A stretch of 64,000 bases of DNA. Origin: Kitasatospora sp. GP82 (lineage in GTDB: Bacteria > Actinomycetota > Actinomycetes > Streptomycetales > Streptomycetaceae). Where the stretch lies: positions 62,001-126,000 of the forward strand of contig NZ_JARZAJ010000017.1 in NCBI RefSeq assembly GCF_029892105.1. Reading direction: 5' to 3'. Position numbers and translations under genes: made by a program. Below are positions 33,453-41,650 of the stretch, in pieces. Positions within the stretch are counted from its first letter, which is position 1, and each line of letters begins with the position of its first letter. Under the pieces are notes generated by a model that searched no databases, had not been told where the DNA came from, and saw nothing but the letters and a program-made list of their open reading frames with translations.

Positions 33453-34175
33453 TCACTTCAGGTGCCGGGCGAAGAACCGGTCCCCGTCGTCCGCCTCGAA
33501 CCACGGGGTGCCGGCGTGCCCGCCCAGATTGGCGTGCAGCGTCTTCTCCTTGGTGCCGAAGGCGTCGAACAGGTCCAGGGCCCGCTGCCGGGGGTTCCCT
33601 TCGTCGTCCCACTGCAGCAGGAACAGCAACGGAATGGTGACCTGCCGGGCCTCCTCGCGTTGGGCGCGGGGCACGTAACCCCCGGCGAAGAAACCGGCGG
33701 CCGCGATGCGCGGTTCGACCACCGCCAGCCGAATGCCGATGGCGGTCATCCCCGAGTACCCGACCGGGCCGCCGATCTCGGGCAGCGAAAGGAGGGCGTC
33801 CAGGGTGGTCCGCCATTCCGGGACCGCCTGTTCGACCATCGGGACGATGAAGGACTCGAAGATCTCGTCGACCGGCTCGCCGGCCGCCATCGCCCGGCGG
33901 AGGTCGGCGCGGGCCTGCTCGTCGACGGCGGAACGGGGCCGGTCACCGTGCCCGGGGGCGTCGATGGCGGCCACCGCGTAGCCGTACTCCCCCGCGGCGT
34001 GCCGGGCCCGGGCCACCAGCCGGGATTCCCGCTTGTGCAAGCCGCCGTTGTGACCCATCAGGATCAGCGGGGCCGGTGCGGATCCAGGCGTCCACAGGAC
34101 GCCGGGGATCTCGCCGAGGGTGAATTCGCGTTCGAGGACGCCGTCGTCGAGGCGCTGCTCAGAAGTGAATCGCAT
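33453..34175 (-). CDS. Alpha/beta hydrolase (dienelactone-hydrolase-like)
   Basis: 240 residues from ATG 34175, with AAAGG 8 nt upstream. Alpha/beta-hydrolase features: LILMGHNGGLHK (oxyanion region), AIDAPGHGDRPRS, nucleophile elbow VGYSGMTAIG, acid DLFDAFGTKEK and the His in LGGHAGTPWF, so the triad looks complete. Soluble, no signal peptide. Substrate unknown. It is the only clearly intact gene between the resolvase/TetR debris and the IS5-type fragment. Confidence 0.75.
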   Translation of the reverse strand: MRFTSEQRLDDGVLEREFTLGEIPGVLWTPGSAPAPLILMGHNGGLHKRESRLVARARHAAGEYGYAVAAIDAPGHGDRPRSAVDEQARADLRRAMAAGEPVDEIFESFIVPMVEQAVPEWRTTLDALLSLPEIGGPVGYSGMTAIGIRLAVVEPRIAAAGFFAGGYVPRAQREEARQVTIPLLFLLQWDDEGNPRQRALDLFDAFGTKEKTLHANLGGHAGTPWFEADDGDRFFARHLK

Positions 34176-34388
34176 GGTCGTGCCTTTCGGGAGTGCTCTT
34201 GAACGGCGCTCCCGGACGACCTATCGCCCGACCGTGACCCCGGAGGGGAGCACCCATGTCGATACTGCGTTCACGGGTACCACCTCCTCGTTCTCTCGCA
34301 CGGCCTCCGGCAGGCTAGCAGTGGTCGCCGTGGTCCGCCAACGGGTTTTTGCGGAGGCTCCGTGGCCGGATGCCACGGAGTCGGAACA

Positions 34389-34430
34389 CTACGCAGAGCT
34401 ACTTGGGGTCTCATCTCAGCTTCCCGAGTG
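34389..34430 (-). repeat. 42-44 bp inverted repeat, copy B
   Basis: Reverse complement of copy A at 32747-32790, lying 25 bp downstream (in transposase sense) of the IS5-type transposase stop. This supports its being that element's end. Confidence 0.8.
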
Positions 34431-34455
34431 GAAGGCCAGGACGGGCGTGCCTGCT

Positions 34456-34650
34456 TCACAGCCACTCGGCGATCGCTGCGACGAACACGGTCGCCTGGAA
34501 TCGGACGGCGAGCTTGTCGAAGCGGCAGGCGACGGCCCGGTGGCGTTTGAGGCGATTGATGCCGTACTCAACGGCGTGGCGGCCCTTGTAGTCCTCGCGG
34601 TCGAACGCGGGTGGCCTGCCGCCCGAGTGGCCGCGGCAAGAGTCCGCTGA
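34456..34650 (-). pseudogene. IS5-family transposase, C-terminal fragment
   Basis: The last 60 or so residues, SGGRPPAFDREDYKGRHAVE, YGINRLKRHRAVACRFDKLA and VRFQATVFVAAIAEWL, match the end of Streptomyces IS5-like DDE transposases, including the glutamate region (HAVE) of the catalytic triad. The first roughly 200 residues are missing. Confidence 0.75.
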
Positions 34651-34880
34651 AGTACTACGGGGGGCACTCATCCTCGACCTGCTTCGCACTGCGCGCGGGG
34701 CGTGCCGGTGTCGGCCATGACGGCAGATGGCCATACCCTACAAACCCAGGGCGCCGGACTCCGTGGATCGCCACACCTGATCGACCGTCATGCCCCTGGC
34801 AGAGTGGCCGGTGAGTCGATCTCTTCCCGCAGAACGTCCGTGCGGGAAGTTGTATCTCCACTACAAAGGGGGTTCACCCA
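34651..34880. other. Leader region of the ketoacyl-synthase gene
   Basis: 230 bp with no gene. It includes hairpin CTTCCCGCA/TGCGGGAAG (34823-34831 with 34841-34849) about 30 bp before the start codon, which may affect translation or mark a regulatory site. Confidence 0.45.
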
Positions 34881-36104
34881 GTGAGTGCCAACACCAACCA
34901 CGTGGTGGTCACAGGTCTCGGAGCCACGACACCGCTCGGCGGCGACGTCACCTCGACCTGGTCCGCGATGCTGGCCGGGCAGTCCGGGATCAGCGCGATC
35001 GAGGAGGAGTGGGCGGCCGACCTGCCCGTGCGGATCGCCGGCAGGCTCAAGGTCGAACCGACCGAGGTCCTGGACCGGGTACAGGCCCGCCGGATGGACC
35101 GCTGCGAACAGATCGCACTCGTCGCCGCCCGCGAGGCATGGGCCGACGCTGGCAGGCCCGATGTCGATCCGGACCGGCTGGCCGTCGTGATCGGCACGGG
35201 CACCGGGGGCGCACTGACCCTGCTCGGCCAGGACGACGTGCTCGAAGCCTCCGGGGTGCGGCGCGTGTCGCCCCACACCGTCCCGATGCTGATGGCGAAC
35301 GGGCCCGCCGCCTGGGTCAGCATCGAGCTCGGGGCCCGCGGCGGTGCCCACACCCCGGTCAGCGCCTGCGCCTCGGGGGCCGAGGCGATCGCGATGGGCC
35401 TGGACCTGATCCGTCTCGGCCGGGCCGACGTGGTCGTGGCCGGCGGTACCGAAGCCTGTATCTGCCCGCTGCCGCTGGCCGGGTTCGCGCAGGCCAAGGC
35501 GCACTCGACACGCAACGACGCACCGCAGCAGGCGTCCCGGCCCTTCGACGTCGACCGCGACGGCTTCGTCATCGGCGAGGGCGCCGCCCTAATCGTCCTG
35601 GAGCGCGCCGAGTTCGCCGCCGCCCGAGCGGCCCGCGTCCATGCGACGCTCGCCGGAGCCGGCATCACCTCGGACGCACACCACATCACCGCCGCGCATC
35701 CCGACGGCCAAATCCGCGCCATGCGCCTGGCCCTGGCCTCCGCCGGGCTGTCCCCGCTCGCCATCGAACACGTCCACGCCCACGCGACCTCGACGCCCAA
35801 GGGCGATCTCGTCGAAGCCCAGTCGATCACCGAAGCCCTCGGCACCCACCCGGCCGTCACCGCGACCAAGTCGATGACCGGCCACCTCTTCGGGGCGGCG
35901 GGAGCAATAGGCGCCCTCGCCGCGATCCTCGCGGTCCGCGACCACGTCATCCCCGCGACCCAGAACCTCGATGCCCTCGACCCGCAGGTGAAGCTGGACA
36001 TCGTCACCGGCCAACCGCGGCACGGCGGGCTGACGGCAGCTCTGACGAATTCCTTCGGCTTCGGCGGTCACAACGCCTCGCTCGTGTTCACCCCCACCCC
36101 CTGA
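34881..36104 (+). CDS. Orphan beta-ketoacyl-ACP synthase (KAS-II/FabF-like)
   Basis: 407 residues from GTG 34881, behind AAGGGGG. Thiolase-fold condensing enzyme with the full Cys-His-His triad: ACASGAEA (Cys about 162), HAHATSTPKGDLVEAQ (His about 299) and TKSMTGHLFGAAGA (His about 335). The C-terminus NSFGFGGHNASLVF is standard. Primary fabF normally sits with fabD, fabH and acpP; none is here, and there is no chain-length-factor partner or ACP, so this is a stand-alone paralogue for a specialised or salvage role. It borders mobile-element debris on the left and a damaged TetR gene on the right. Confidence 0.88.
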   Translation: MSANTNHVVVTGLGATTPLGGDVTSTWSAMLAGQSGISAIEEEWAADLPVRIAGRLKVEPTEVLDRVQARRMDRCEQIALVAAREAWADAGRPDVDPDRLAVVIGTGTGGALTLLGQDDVLEASGVRRVSPHTVPMLMANGPAAWVSIELGARGGAHTPVSACASGAEAIAMGLDLIRLGRADVVVAGGTEACICPLPLAGFAQAKAHSTRNDAPQQASRPFDVDRDGFVIGEGAALIVLERAEFAAARAARVHATLAGAGITSDAHHITAAHPDGQIRAMRLALASAGLSPLAIEHVHAHATSTPKGDLVEAQSITEALGTHPAVTATKSMTGHLFGAAGAIGALAAILAVRDHVIPATQNLDALDPQVKLDIVTGQPRHGGLTAALTNSFGFGGHNASLVFTPTP

Positions 36105-36509
36105 ATCGGAGTCGACGGCCCCGCCGAGCCGAGCACCAGTCCTCGGCGGGACCCACCCAACCGTTGTGGCCGAGAACTTCCAGCGCTCAGGCCGGCGAAC
36201 CCTGTGCACTGCAGCTGTGCTCGGGCATCGCCGGCAGGAGGTCTCGAAGGCAGGGGGCTGCCGGATGACCGTGCCCCCTTCTGGGGGGGAGCCCTGCCAT
36301 ATGACACGACATCAGTTGAGTCTCGCGCCGACGGTACTACTGCTCTGCCCCGGGGCGCCTTCCTGTGCGACCGGCTTGGCGGAAGCCATCTGGCCTACGA
36401 CACCGCTGTGGGCAGGTGCGCTCACCGCGAAGACTGCGTGAACAGCTGAGCAGGGACGCCACCTGGGCCGTCAGTCCGACTCACCCGCCGCACTCGCCAG
36501 CACCCTCTT
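36105..36509. other. Intergenic region after the ketoacyl synthase
   Basis: 405 bp with only short open frames that lack ribosome binding sites and codon support. Nothing recognisable. Confidence 0.45.
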
Positions 36510-37169
36510 GTGCGCGGAATCGAACCCGCCGCACCGATCCTCCGCACGGGCAGGCGTCATTCGATAGCCGAGGCCGTCTGGAGCATCGCCGCAACGCGGG
36601 GCCTGGATGCGGCCAGCATGCGGGAGATCGCAGCCGAGGCAGGCGTCTCCCTGCGGGTCGTCCAGTACCACTTCACCGGGAAGCACCAACTCCTGGTCGC
36701 CGCACTGCAGATGCTGCACGAGGAGAACGAGCTGCGAGCGCGGAGCAGGATCCAGGCGCTGCACTCCCCCGTCGAGCCGCGCGCCCTGCTGCGGGCCGTC
36801 CTGGAGGAGTTCCTGCCGCTGGACGAGCAACGGCACATGGCACTGCGGGTGTTCGCCGCGTACTACGCGCGCAGCCTCACCGATCCGGCCATCGCCAAGG
36901 TCTTCCTGCACGACGCGTGGCCCGCGGAGCGGCTTCTCGCCGCCCTGATCGAACAGGCGCAGCAGGACGGCAGCGCTCCTACCGGGGCACGAGGCCGCCC
37001 TGCCGTCACCCTCATGTCGCCGGACGTGCTTCACCGGAGTGGAGCCGAACGAGGAGGAGGGGGGCGTGACGGGTGGGGTCAGTTCCTGACGGCGCGGAGG
37101 ATGACGAACTTCGGGTCGCTGGTGACCACTTGGCAGTTGCCGAAGAGGCGACGGAGCTTGAGGTGGTAG
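36510..37169 (+). pseudogene. TetR-family regulator with replaced C-terminus
   Basis: The N-terminal domain is intact: RRHSIAEAVWSIAATRGLDAASMREIAAEAGVSLRVVQYHFTGKHQLLVAAL is a classical TetR helix-turn-helix, followed by helices of the ligand domain (LRAVLEEFLPLDEQRHMALRVFAAYYARS). After about residue 156 (near 36978) the expected final helices are absent and the frame continues into low-complexity sequence overlapping the end of rlmG. This looks like a 3' truncation by deletion. GTG 36510 is the best start but has no clear ribosome binding site. Confidence 0.55.
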
Positions 37170-38254
37170 CCGAGGTGGCGGTTGCCGATGACCCATAGTT
37201 CGCCACCGGGGCGCAGCGCCCGGCGGGAGCCGGTGAACATGCGCCAGGCGGTGGCGTCGGTGGTGGCCTGGTGCGAGTGGAAGGGCGGGTTGTTGAGGAC
37301 CAGGTCCACCGTGCCGGGCGGGACGGCCGAGAGGGCGTCACCGACCAGGAACTCGGCCCTGCGGTCGGAGCCGGCGTTCGCCCGGAAGGTGGCTTCGGCC
37401 GAGGCGACGGCCTGGTAGGACTCGTCGATGAAGGTCAGCTCGGCCTGGGGGTTGGCCAGGGCCGCTGCCGTGCCGACCACGCCGTTGCCGCAGCCGAGGT
37501 CCACCACATGCTCACGGCCGTGGCGCTGCGGCAGGTTGTGCAGGAGGAACCTGGTACCGATGTCGAGGCGTTCCGCGCAGAAGATGCCCGCATGGCTGGT
37601 GACGGTCAGCCCGGAGGCGGCGCCGAGGCCGGCGGGCAGCTCGTAGCTGCTCGGCCACGGGCTGGCGGCGGGGGCGAGTTCGGGGTCCGGCGTGCAGAAG
37701 ATGAGGCGCGCCTTCTTCGTGGCGAGCGAGGTGCGCGTCGGGCCGAGGATGCTCTCGAACAGCTTCAGCGTGGAGGTGTGGATCTCGGTGACCATGCCGG
37801 TGCCGACGATGACGGTGCCGGCATGGATGCCGGGCGCCAAGCGGTGCAGCTGGTCCTCCAGGAGCGCGAGGCTCTTGGGCACGCGGATCAGCAGAACGTC
37901 GATGCGCTCCGGCGGGGTGTCCCTGGTGGACAGGAGCCGTACGGCGTCCGCATCGACTCCACCGGGCCGGTCGTCGCGTGCGTTGCGGGCAAGGTTGGCC
38001 CGGGTCGCCTGTCGGCCGAGGAAGGAGTCGGTGATCTGCACGGGCCGATGGTCGGCGAGTGCCGTGACCAGGGCGCCCCACCGGTCGCCGAGCACGACGA
38101 CGGTGCCGGACAGGTCCACGGGTTCGCCATTGATCCCCTTGAGGTGCCGCAGCAGGTACTCGTCGGCGGCGTCCCAGGCACGAAGCCGTTCGCGCGGGTC
38201 CTCGGGGAAGCGGGTGAGCTCGAAGTCACCCCATGGCGTTGTGAAGCAGTTCAT
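37079..38254 (-). CDS. rlmG: 23S rRNA guanine-N2 methyltransferase (RlmG type)
   Basis: 391 residues with two related Rossmann halves. The N-terminal half is the degenerate, RNA-binding one (VVVLGDRWGALVTALADH). The C-terminal half holds the SAM site VVDLGCGNGVVGTAAALANPQAELTFIDESYQAV and the catalytic NNPPFHSHQATTDATAWRMF. This layout and NPPF motif are typical of RsmC/RlmG enzymes that make m2G in rRNA. ATG 38254 follows GAGGG closely. A TAGCCT hexamer 9 nt upstream of the start suggests a very short leader. Convergent with and overlapped by the damaged TetR frame. Confidence 0.82.
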   Translation of the reverse strand: MNCFTTPWGDFELTRFPEDPRERLRAWDAADEYLLRHLKGINGEPVDLSGTVVVLGDRWGALVTALADHRPVQITDSFLGRQATRANLARNARDDRPGGVDADAVRLLSTRDTPPERIDVLLIRVPKSLALLEDQLHRLAPGIHAGTVIVGTGMVTEIHTSTLKLFESILGPTRTSLATKKARLIFCTPDPELAPAASPWPSSYELPAGLGAASGLTVTSHAGIFCAERLDIGTRFLLHNLPQRHGREHVVDLGCGNGVVGTAAALANPQAELTFIDESYQAVASAEATFRANAGSDRRAEFLVGDALSAVPPGTVDLVLNNPPFHSHQATTDATAWRMFTGSRRALRPGGELWVIGNRHLGYHLKLRRLFGNCQVVTSDPKFVILRAVRN

Positions 38255-38407
38255 CGTGCCCTCAGGCTAGCCGAGTCCCCGGCACGCACGGCAATCGTGG
38301 CAGGTGAGGGCCTGGACGGCGGCGAGGCTCGGGGTAACCCCGCCCGCCGGGAGCGCTCGGACCTCCGAGGCGGCCGACACTGGCGTGCGCACGTTGAGTT
38401 GACTTAC

Positions 38408-38431
38408 GACTACATCAGGTAGTCATAGCAT
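38408..38431 (+). promoter_or_regulatory. Inverted repeat and -10 box of a leaderless gene
   Basis: GACTAC-atcag-GTAGTC (38408-38424) is a perfect 6-bp dyad, followed directly by TAGCAT (38426-38431), which lies 6 nt before ATG 38438. A repressor bound there would cover the core promoter. The core ACTACNNNNNGTAGT resembles BlaI/MecI-type boxes, but I cannot assign the regulator. Confidence 0.5.
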
Positions 38432-38437
38432 GTGGCC

Positions 38438-38791
38438 ATGCGCACACGAATCACCCTCGCCAGCCTCGGACTGGCGCTCGCCGCAACCCTGTTCCTCGCG
38501 GGCTACCTGGTCGGGGCCGGGCACTGGCCCCTGGTGGGCGAATCCGACGGAGACAGCTCGTCGGCACCGGTCGAGCGGGTCACGCTGGCTCCGACCGGTC
38601 CACCCTCGTCCTCGGCGAGCGCGAGCTCGGGTCGGACCCACAGTCAGACCCCGAGCAGAACCCCGACAGCGGCCCCGACGGCCACCCCGACCGCAGGCCG
38701 CACGGCCGGGCCCTCGGCGGACCCGGATTCGGACTCGGACTCGGACTCGGACCCCGACTCGGACTCGGCCGAGGACCCGTCCGCCGATTGA
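38438..38791 (+). CDS. Small exported protein with Ser/Thr/Pro and Asp-Ser tail
   Basis: 117 residues. The N-terminus MRTRITLASLGLALAATLFLAGYLVGAGHW is a signal peptide or anchor helix. The rest is disordered: SSSASASSGRTHSQTPSRTP, then Thr/Pro/Ala repeats and an acidic Asp-Ser run (DSDSDSDSDPDSDS) at the end. No known domain. A leaderless promoter with an embedded dyad supports expression from ATG 38438; a GTG two codons earlier lies between. Possibly a wall-associated spacer or a metal-binding acidic peptide, but this is not established. Confidence 0.5.
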   Translation: MRTRITLASLGLALAATLFLAGYLVGAGHWPLVGESDGDSSSAPVERVTLAPTGPPSSSASASSGRTHSQTPSRTPTAAPTATPTAGRTAGPSADPDSDSDSDSDPDSDSAEDPSAD

Positions 38792-38797
38792 GAGCGA

Positions 38798-39340
38798 TCA
38801 GGGACGGCCGGCGCGAAAGAAATCGGCGCGGTCGTTGAGGGCATCACCCACGTATGCCGACATGGTCTGCGGCTGCTCCTCCCAGAGCACCGTCAGCCGT
38901 CCGTCGCTCAGCTCGTCCGACACCCACACATGTGGCCCGCCGGCTGTAGTGCGTCCCCGTTCGCGTACCGTCCACCCGGAGCGCCGGTGGTGGGCGGACG
39001 GCGCGCTCGGCGGGCCGCGCAACTGGTTGTCTCCGCCCCCGTGATCTGCGCACCCGGCGGTACGGCTCCGGCGGCGGCAGACGGACGGCACACGTACGGG
39101 AGACCGAGCCGTCGCCGCACCCCAGCTCACTTCAACCCGACTGGTACGTACTGGAGTTGGCGCCGGTACCGCCGGGCCTTCCCGGGCGACGGCATCCGCT
39201 GGCACCTCCTTCGGGCGGGACGGGGTGTCTACCGAAGGGCGGGGCCCGGCTCCCCGGCCGATACTGGCCGGGGAGCCGGCGGCCCGCAGAGGCCGGGAGA
39301 CCGAGAGGCGCAGAGCGGCTCACGGAGAGGGCGGTGCAGC
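38798..39340. other. Region without a confident gene
   Basis: 543 bp. A minus-strand reading near 38798-38950 ending TVLWEEQPQTMSAYVGDALNDRADF looks protein-like, but I find no start and no family; it may be the tail of a lost gene. The right part holds a strong hairpin at 39246-39279. Confidence 0.4.
39246..39279. terminator. Perfect 14-bp hairpin upstream of VOC gene
   Basis: CCGGCTCCCCGGCC and GGCCGGGGAGCCGG with a 6-nt loop. There is no obvious gene upstream on the plus strand for it to terminate, so it could be a read-through barrier or a leader structure of the gene at 39341. Confidence 0.55.
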
Positions 39341-39757
39341 ATGGACTGGAAGCTGGAAGTGGTCGTGGTCCCCGTCTCGGACGTGGACCGGGCGAAGAGG
39401 TTCTACAGCGAACAGGTCGGCTTCAACGTCGATGTCGACACCCGGCTCGGCCCGGAGTTCCGCGTCGTCCAGCTGACACCGCCCGGCTCGGGCTGCTCCA
39501 TCACCGTGGGCACCGGGCTGCCGCAGGGCGTACCGGGCTCGCTCAAGGGCCTGCAACTGGTCGTCGCCGACGTGGAGGCGGCAAGGGCGCAGCTGGCCGA
39601 GCGGGGCGTGGACGTCAGCGGGGTCAAGCACTTCGCGGACGGCGTCCAGCAGGACGGCCCCGGCGGCCCCTGGAACTCCTTCGTCTTCTTCGACGACCCC
39701 GACGGCAACAGCTGGGCCGTCCAGGAGCGCCCGGACGAGGCGGGCGCGGCGGGCTGA
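39341..39757 (+). CDS. VOC/glyoxalase-family protein
   Basis: 138 residues from ATG 39341, behind GGAGAGG. Starts MDWKLEVVVVPVSDVDRAKRFYSEQVGF, the usual first VOC module, and continues GLQLVVADVEAARAQLAERGVDVSGVKHF and FVFFDDPDGNSWAVQE, the second module with the metal-ligand Asp/Asn-Gly-Asn region. Possible roles are an antibiotic-resistance binding protein or a small dioxygenase; the substrate is unknown. The next gene starts 12 bp after its stop. Confidence 0.82.
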   Translation: MDWKLEVVVVPVSDVDRAKRFYSEQVGFNVDVDTRLGPEFRVVQLTPPGSGCSITVGTGLPQGVPGSLKGLQLVVADVEAARAQLAERGVDVSGVKHFADGVQQDGPGGPWNSFVFFDDPDGNSWAVQERPDEAGAAG

Positions 39758-39763
39758 TAGCTT
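39758..39763 (+). promoter_or_regulatory. -10 element of a leaderless GNAT mRNA
   Basis: TAGCTT ending 6 nt before ATG 39770. It overlaps the end of the preceding VOC gene, giving the GNAT its own start of transcription. Confidence 0.4.
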
Positions 39764-39769
39764 CCGGGC

Positions 39770-40300
39770 ATGCAGAGGACCTTGTACGGCACCGATGTCA
39801 CGCTACGGCCGGCCACCCTCGAGGACATCCCGCTGCTCGCCGAGATCCGGGCCACTCCCGAGGTCCTCGCCCGCTGGCGGGGTGGCGAGGACCTCGCGGG
39901 CGAGGTGGCACGGGACCTCGCCGACCCGGGCACCAGCACACTGACCGTCGAGTACCGGGGCCGCGTGGTCGGTGCGATCCAGTGGTACGCCGAGAACGAG
40001 CCGGACTACCGCCACGCCGGGATCGACATCTTCCTGCACCCCGAGGTGCACGGCCACGGCCTCGGCACGGATGCCGTCCGCACGCTGGCCCGCCATCTGA
40101 TCACCGCCCACGGATTCCACCGGCTGGTGATCGACCCGGCCGCCGACAACGCGGCCGCCATCGCCTGCTACCGCAAGGTCGGCTTCCGGCCGGTCGGCAT
40201 CCTGCGACGCTACGAGCGGGCCTCCGACGGCAGCTGGCACGACGGGCTGCTGATGGACCTGCTGGCGGAGGAGCTGACCGAGGACCCGCCGCTCGGCTGA
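39770..40300 (+). CDS. GNAT acetyltransferase, AAC(6')-like
   Basis: 176 residues. N-terminus TDVTLRPATLEDIPLLAEIRATPEVLARWRGGEDLAGEVARDL, then VVGAIQWYAENEPDYRHAGIDIFLHPEVHGHGLGTDAVRTLARHLI, containing motif A, and FHRLVIDPAADNAAAIACYRKVGFRPVGILRRYER. This order resembles aminoglycoside 6'-N-acetyltransferases and related small GNATs (the DIFLHPEVHGHGLGTDA block is typical). Resistance is only a possibility; many such genes acetylate other amines. Probably leaderless. Confidence 0.78.
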   Translation: MQRTLYGTDVTLRPATLEDIPLLAEIRATPEVLARWRGGEDLAGEVARDLADPGTSTLTVEYRGRVVGAIQWYAENEPDYRHAGIDIFLHPEVHGHGLGTDAVRTLARHLITAHGFHRLVIDPAADNAAAIACYRKVGFRPVGILRRYERASDGSWHDGLLMDLLAEELTEDPPLG

Positions 40301-40438
40301 GCCGACGGGTCAAAGTCGGCGAACCCGCCGGACGCCTCGTCAGAACACGTCGGTTGCACCGCGGTAGGGCAAACCCCACCCTCGAAGGACCTGGTGGCAG
40401 GATTGGGTGACACGGCCCGGCGGAGAAGACTTCACGCC

Positions 40439-41335
40439 ATGCCGATCATCCACCGCACAGCTGCGACGCTGGCCGCAGCCTCAGCCGTCCTCTCCCTGGC
40501 CGCGCCCGTCGCCCGGGCTTCAGGTGCGAGCGAATCCCCACTCTCCTGGGGCAGTTGCCAGGGCACCGGCCTGGACTCGCGTCAGCGGTGCGCGACCGTC
40601 TCGGTGCCGCTGGACTACAGCCGCCCGCACGGCGAGCAGATCACCATCGCCGTCTCGCGCATCGCCGGCGAGCAGCCCGGGCAGCGCCGGGGCGTCCTGC
40701 TGCTGATCCCGGGCGGACCGGGCGGCTCCGGCCTCAACGGCCCTTCCAGCGCGGTGAAGCGGCTGCCGCAGGCCGTCCGGGACGCGTACGACATCGTCGG
40801 CTTCGACCCGCGCGGTGTGGGCCGCTCCACTCCCGTGAGCTGCGATCTGGCGCACGAGGACCTGTCGATGGTCAGGCTCCGGCCCTGGCCCGCCCCGGAC
40901 GGCGGAATCGCCAGGAACGTGGAGACCGCCCGCCGGATCGCCACCACCTGCAACGACGTCGTATGGCCGCGTTCGACGGCGGGCTATCAGCAGGCGGTCA
41001 CCACCGACCGGGCCGCACACCCGCTGACGGCCGGAATGCCGGTCAATGTGATGCCCTGCTCCTTCTGGCCGGCCCCGCCCGCCGAGGCGCCGGTCGAGGT
41101 CACGCCGGACGGCCCGTCGAACATCCTGCTGGTCCAGAACCTGCGCGACCCCGCGACCCCGTTCAGCGGCGCGCTCAGGCTGCGCGAGGCGTTCGGCGCA
41201 CGGGCACGGATGGTGGCGGTGGACTCGGGCGGCCATGACGCCTACCTCGCCAACGGCAACGCCTGCGGCGACCGGACGGTGACGGACTTCCTGCTCAACG
41301 GCCGCCGGCCCGCGCGGGACGTCCTCTGCCGCTGA
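40439..41335 (+). pseudogene. Secreted tripeptidyl-peptidase-like hydrolase with internal deletion
   Basis: 298 residues, although family members have about 480-520. Signal peptide at the N-terminus (TAATLAAASAVLSLAAPVARASG). Recognisable: CATVSVPLDYSRPHGEQITIAVSRI, VLLLIPGGPGGSG, YDIVGFDPRGVGRSTPVSCD. After ARRIATTCND the sequence jumps to WPRSTAGYQQAVTTDRAAHPLTAGMPVN and the C-terminal TAP-like domain (SNILLVQNLRDPATPFSGALRLREAFG, SGGHDAYL). About 190 residues, including the GxSYG nucleophile, are absent although the frame stays open. The acid and His remain, but without Ser it cannot be a peptidase. ATG 40439 follows GGAGAAG. Confidence 0.65.
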
Positions 41336-41345
41336 CCGGGGCGGG

Positions 41346-41650
41346 TACGCGGCCGGGCCGGAGTCCCAGTTCGCCCGCGCGAGCTGCGCCGTCCACCGGG
41401 ACGCCGACGGCGTCGAGGCACTGCGCGGCTGCGTGCCGGGGTGGACGCCACCGGGCGGCAGCGCCGCGAGATCACCGACCAGGCCGAGTGGTACGCCACG
41501 GTGGCCGACCGCTTCGGAATCGCACTGCCCGACTGCGGTCCGGCCGAGCGCGAGGCGCTCTGGCAGAAGGTGTACGCGGCCCACCTGGTCTGGAAGGAGC
41601 AGCAGGCAACGAGGGAGAACACGGTGGAGGAGACGGCCGCACATGCGTAG
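41346..41650 (+). pseudogene. Frameshifted C-terminal remnant, possibly arylamine N-acetyltransferase
   Basis: SQFARASCAVHRDADGVEALRGC is read in one frame up to about 41435, then REITDQAEWYATVADRFGIALPDCG continues in the next frame to TAG at 41650. The pieces resemble the C-terminal part of NAT-type acetyltransferases, but identification is weak. The catalytic N-terminal part is absent. Confidence 0.35.

Noticed and set aside
34881..36104. Polyketide synthase cluster
   Set aside because: Only one condensing enzyme is present; no acyl carrier protein, acyltransferase, chain-length factor or tailoring genes occur near it.
36204..36449. 81-codon frame ending near 36449
   Set aside because: No ribosome binding site, no family resemblance, and two other frames are equally open across the same stretch.
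38798..39205. 135-codon minus-strand frame
   Set aside because: The last 50 residues look protein-like, but the first half is Arg/Pro/Gly shadow sequence and no start signal exists. Kept only as a note on the region.
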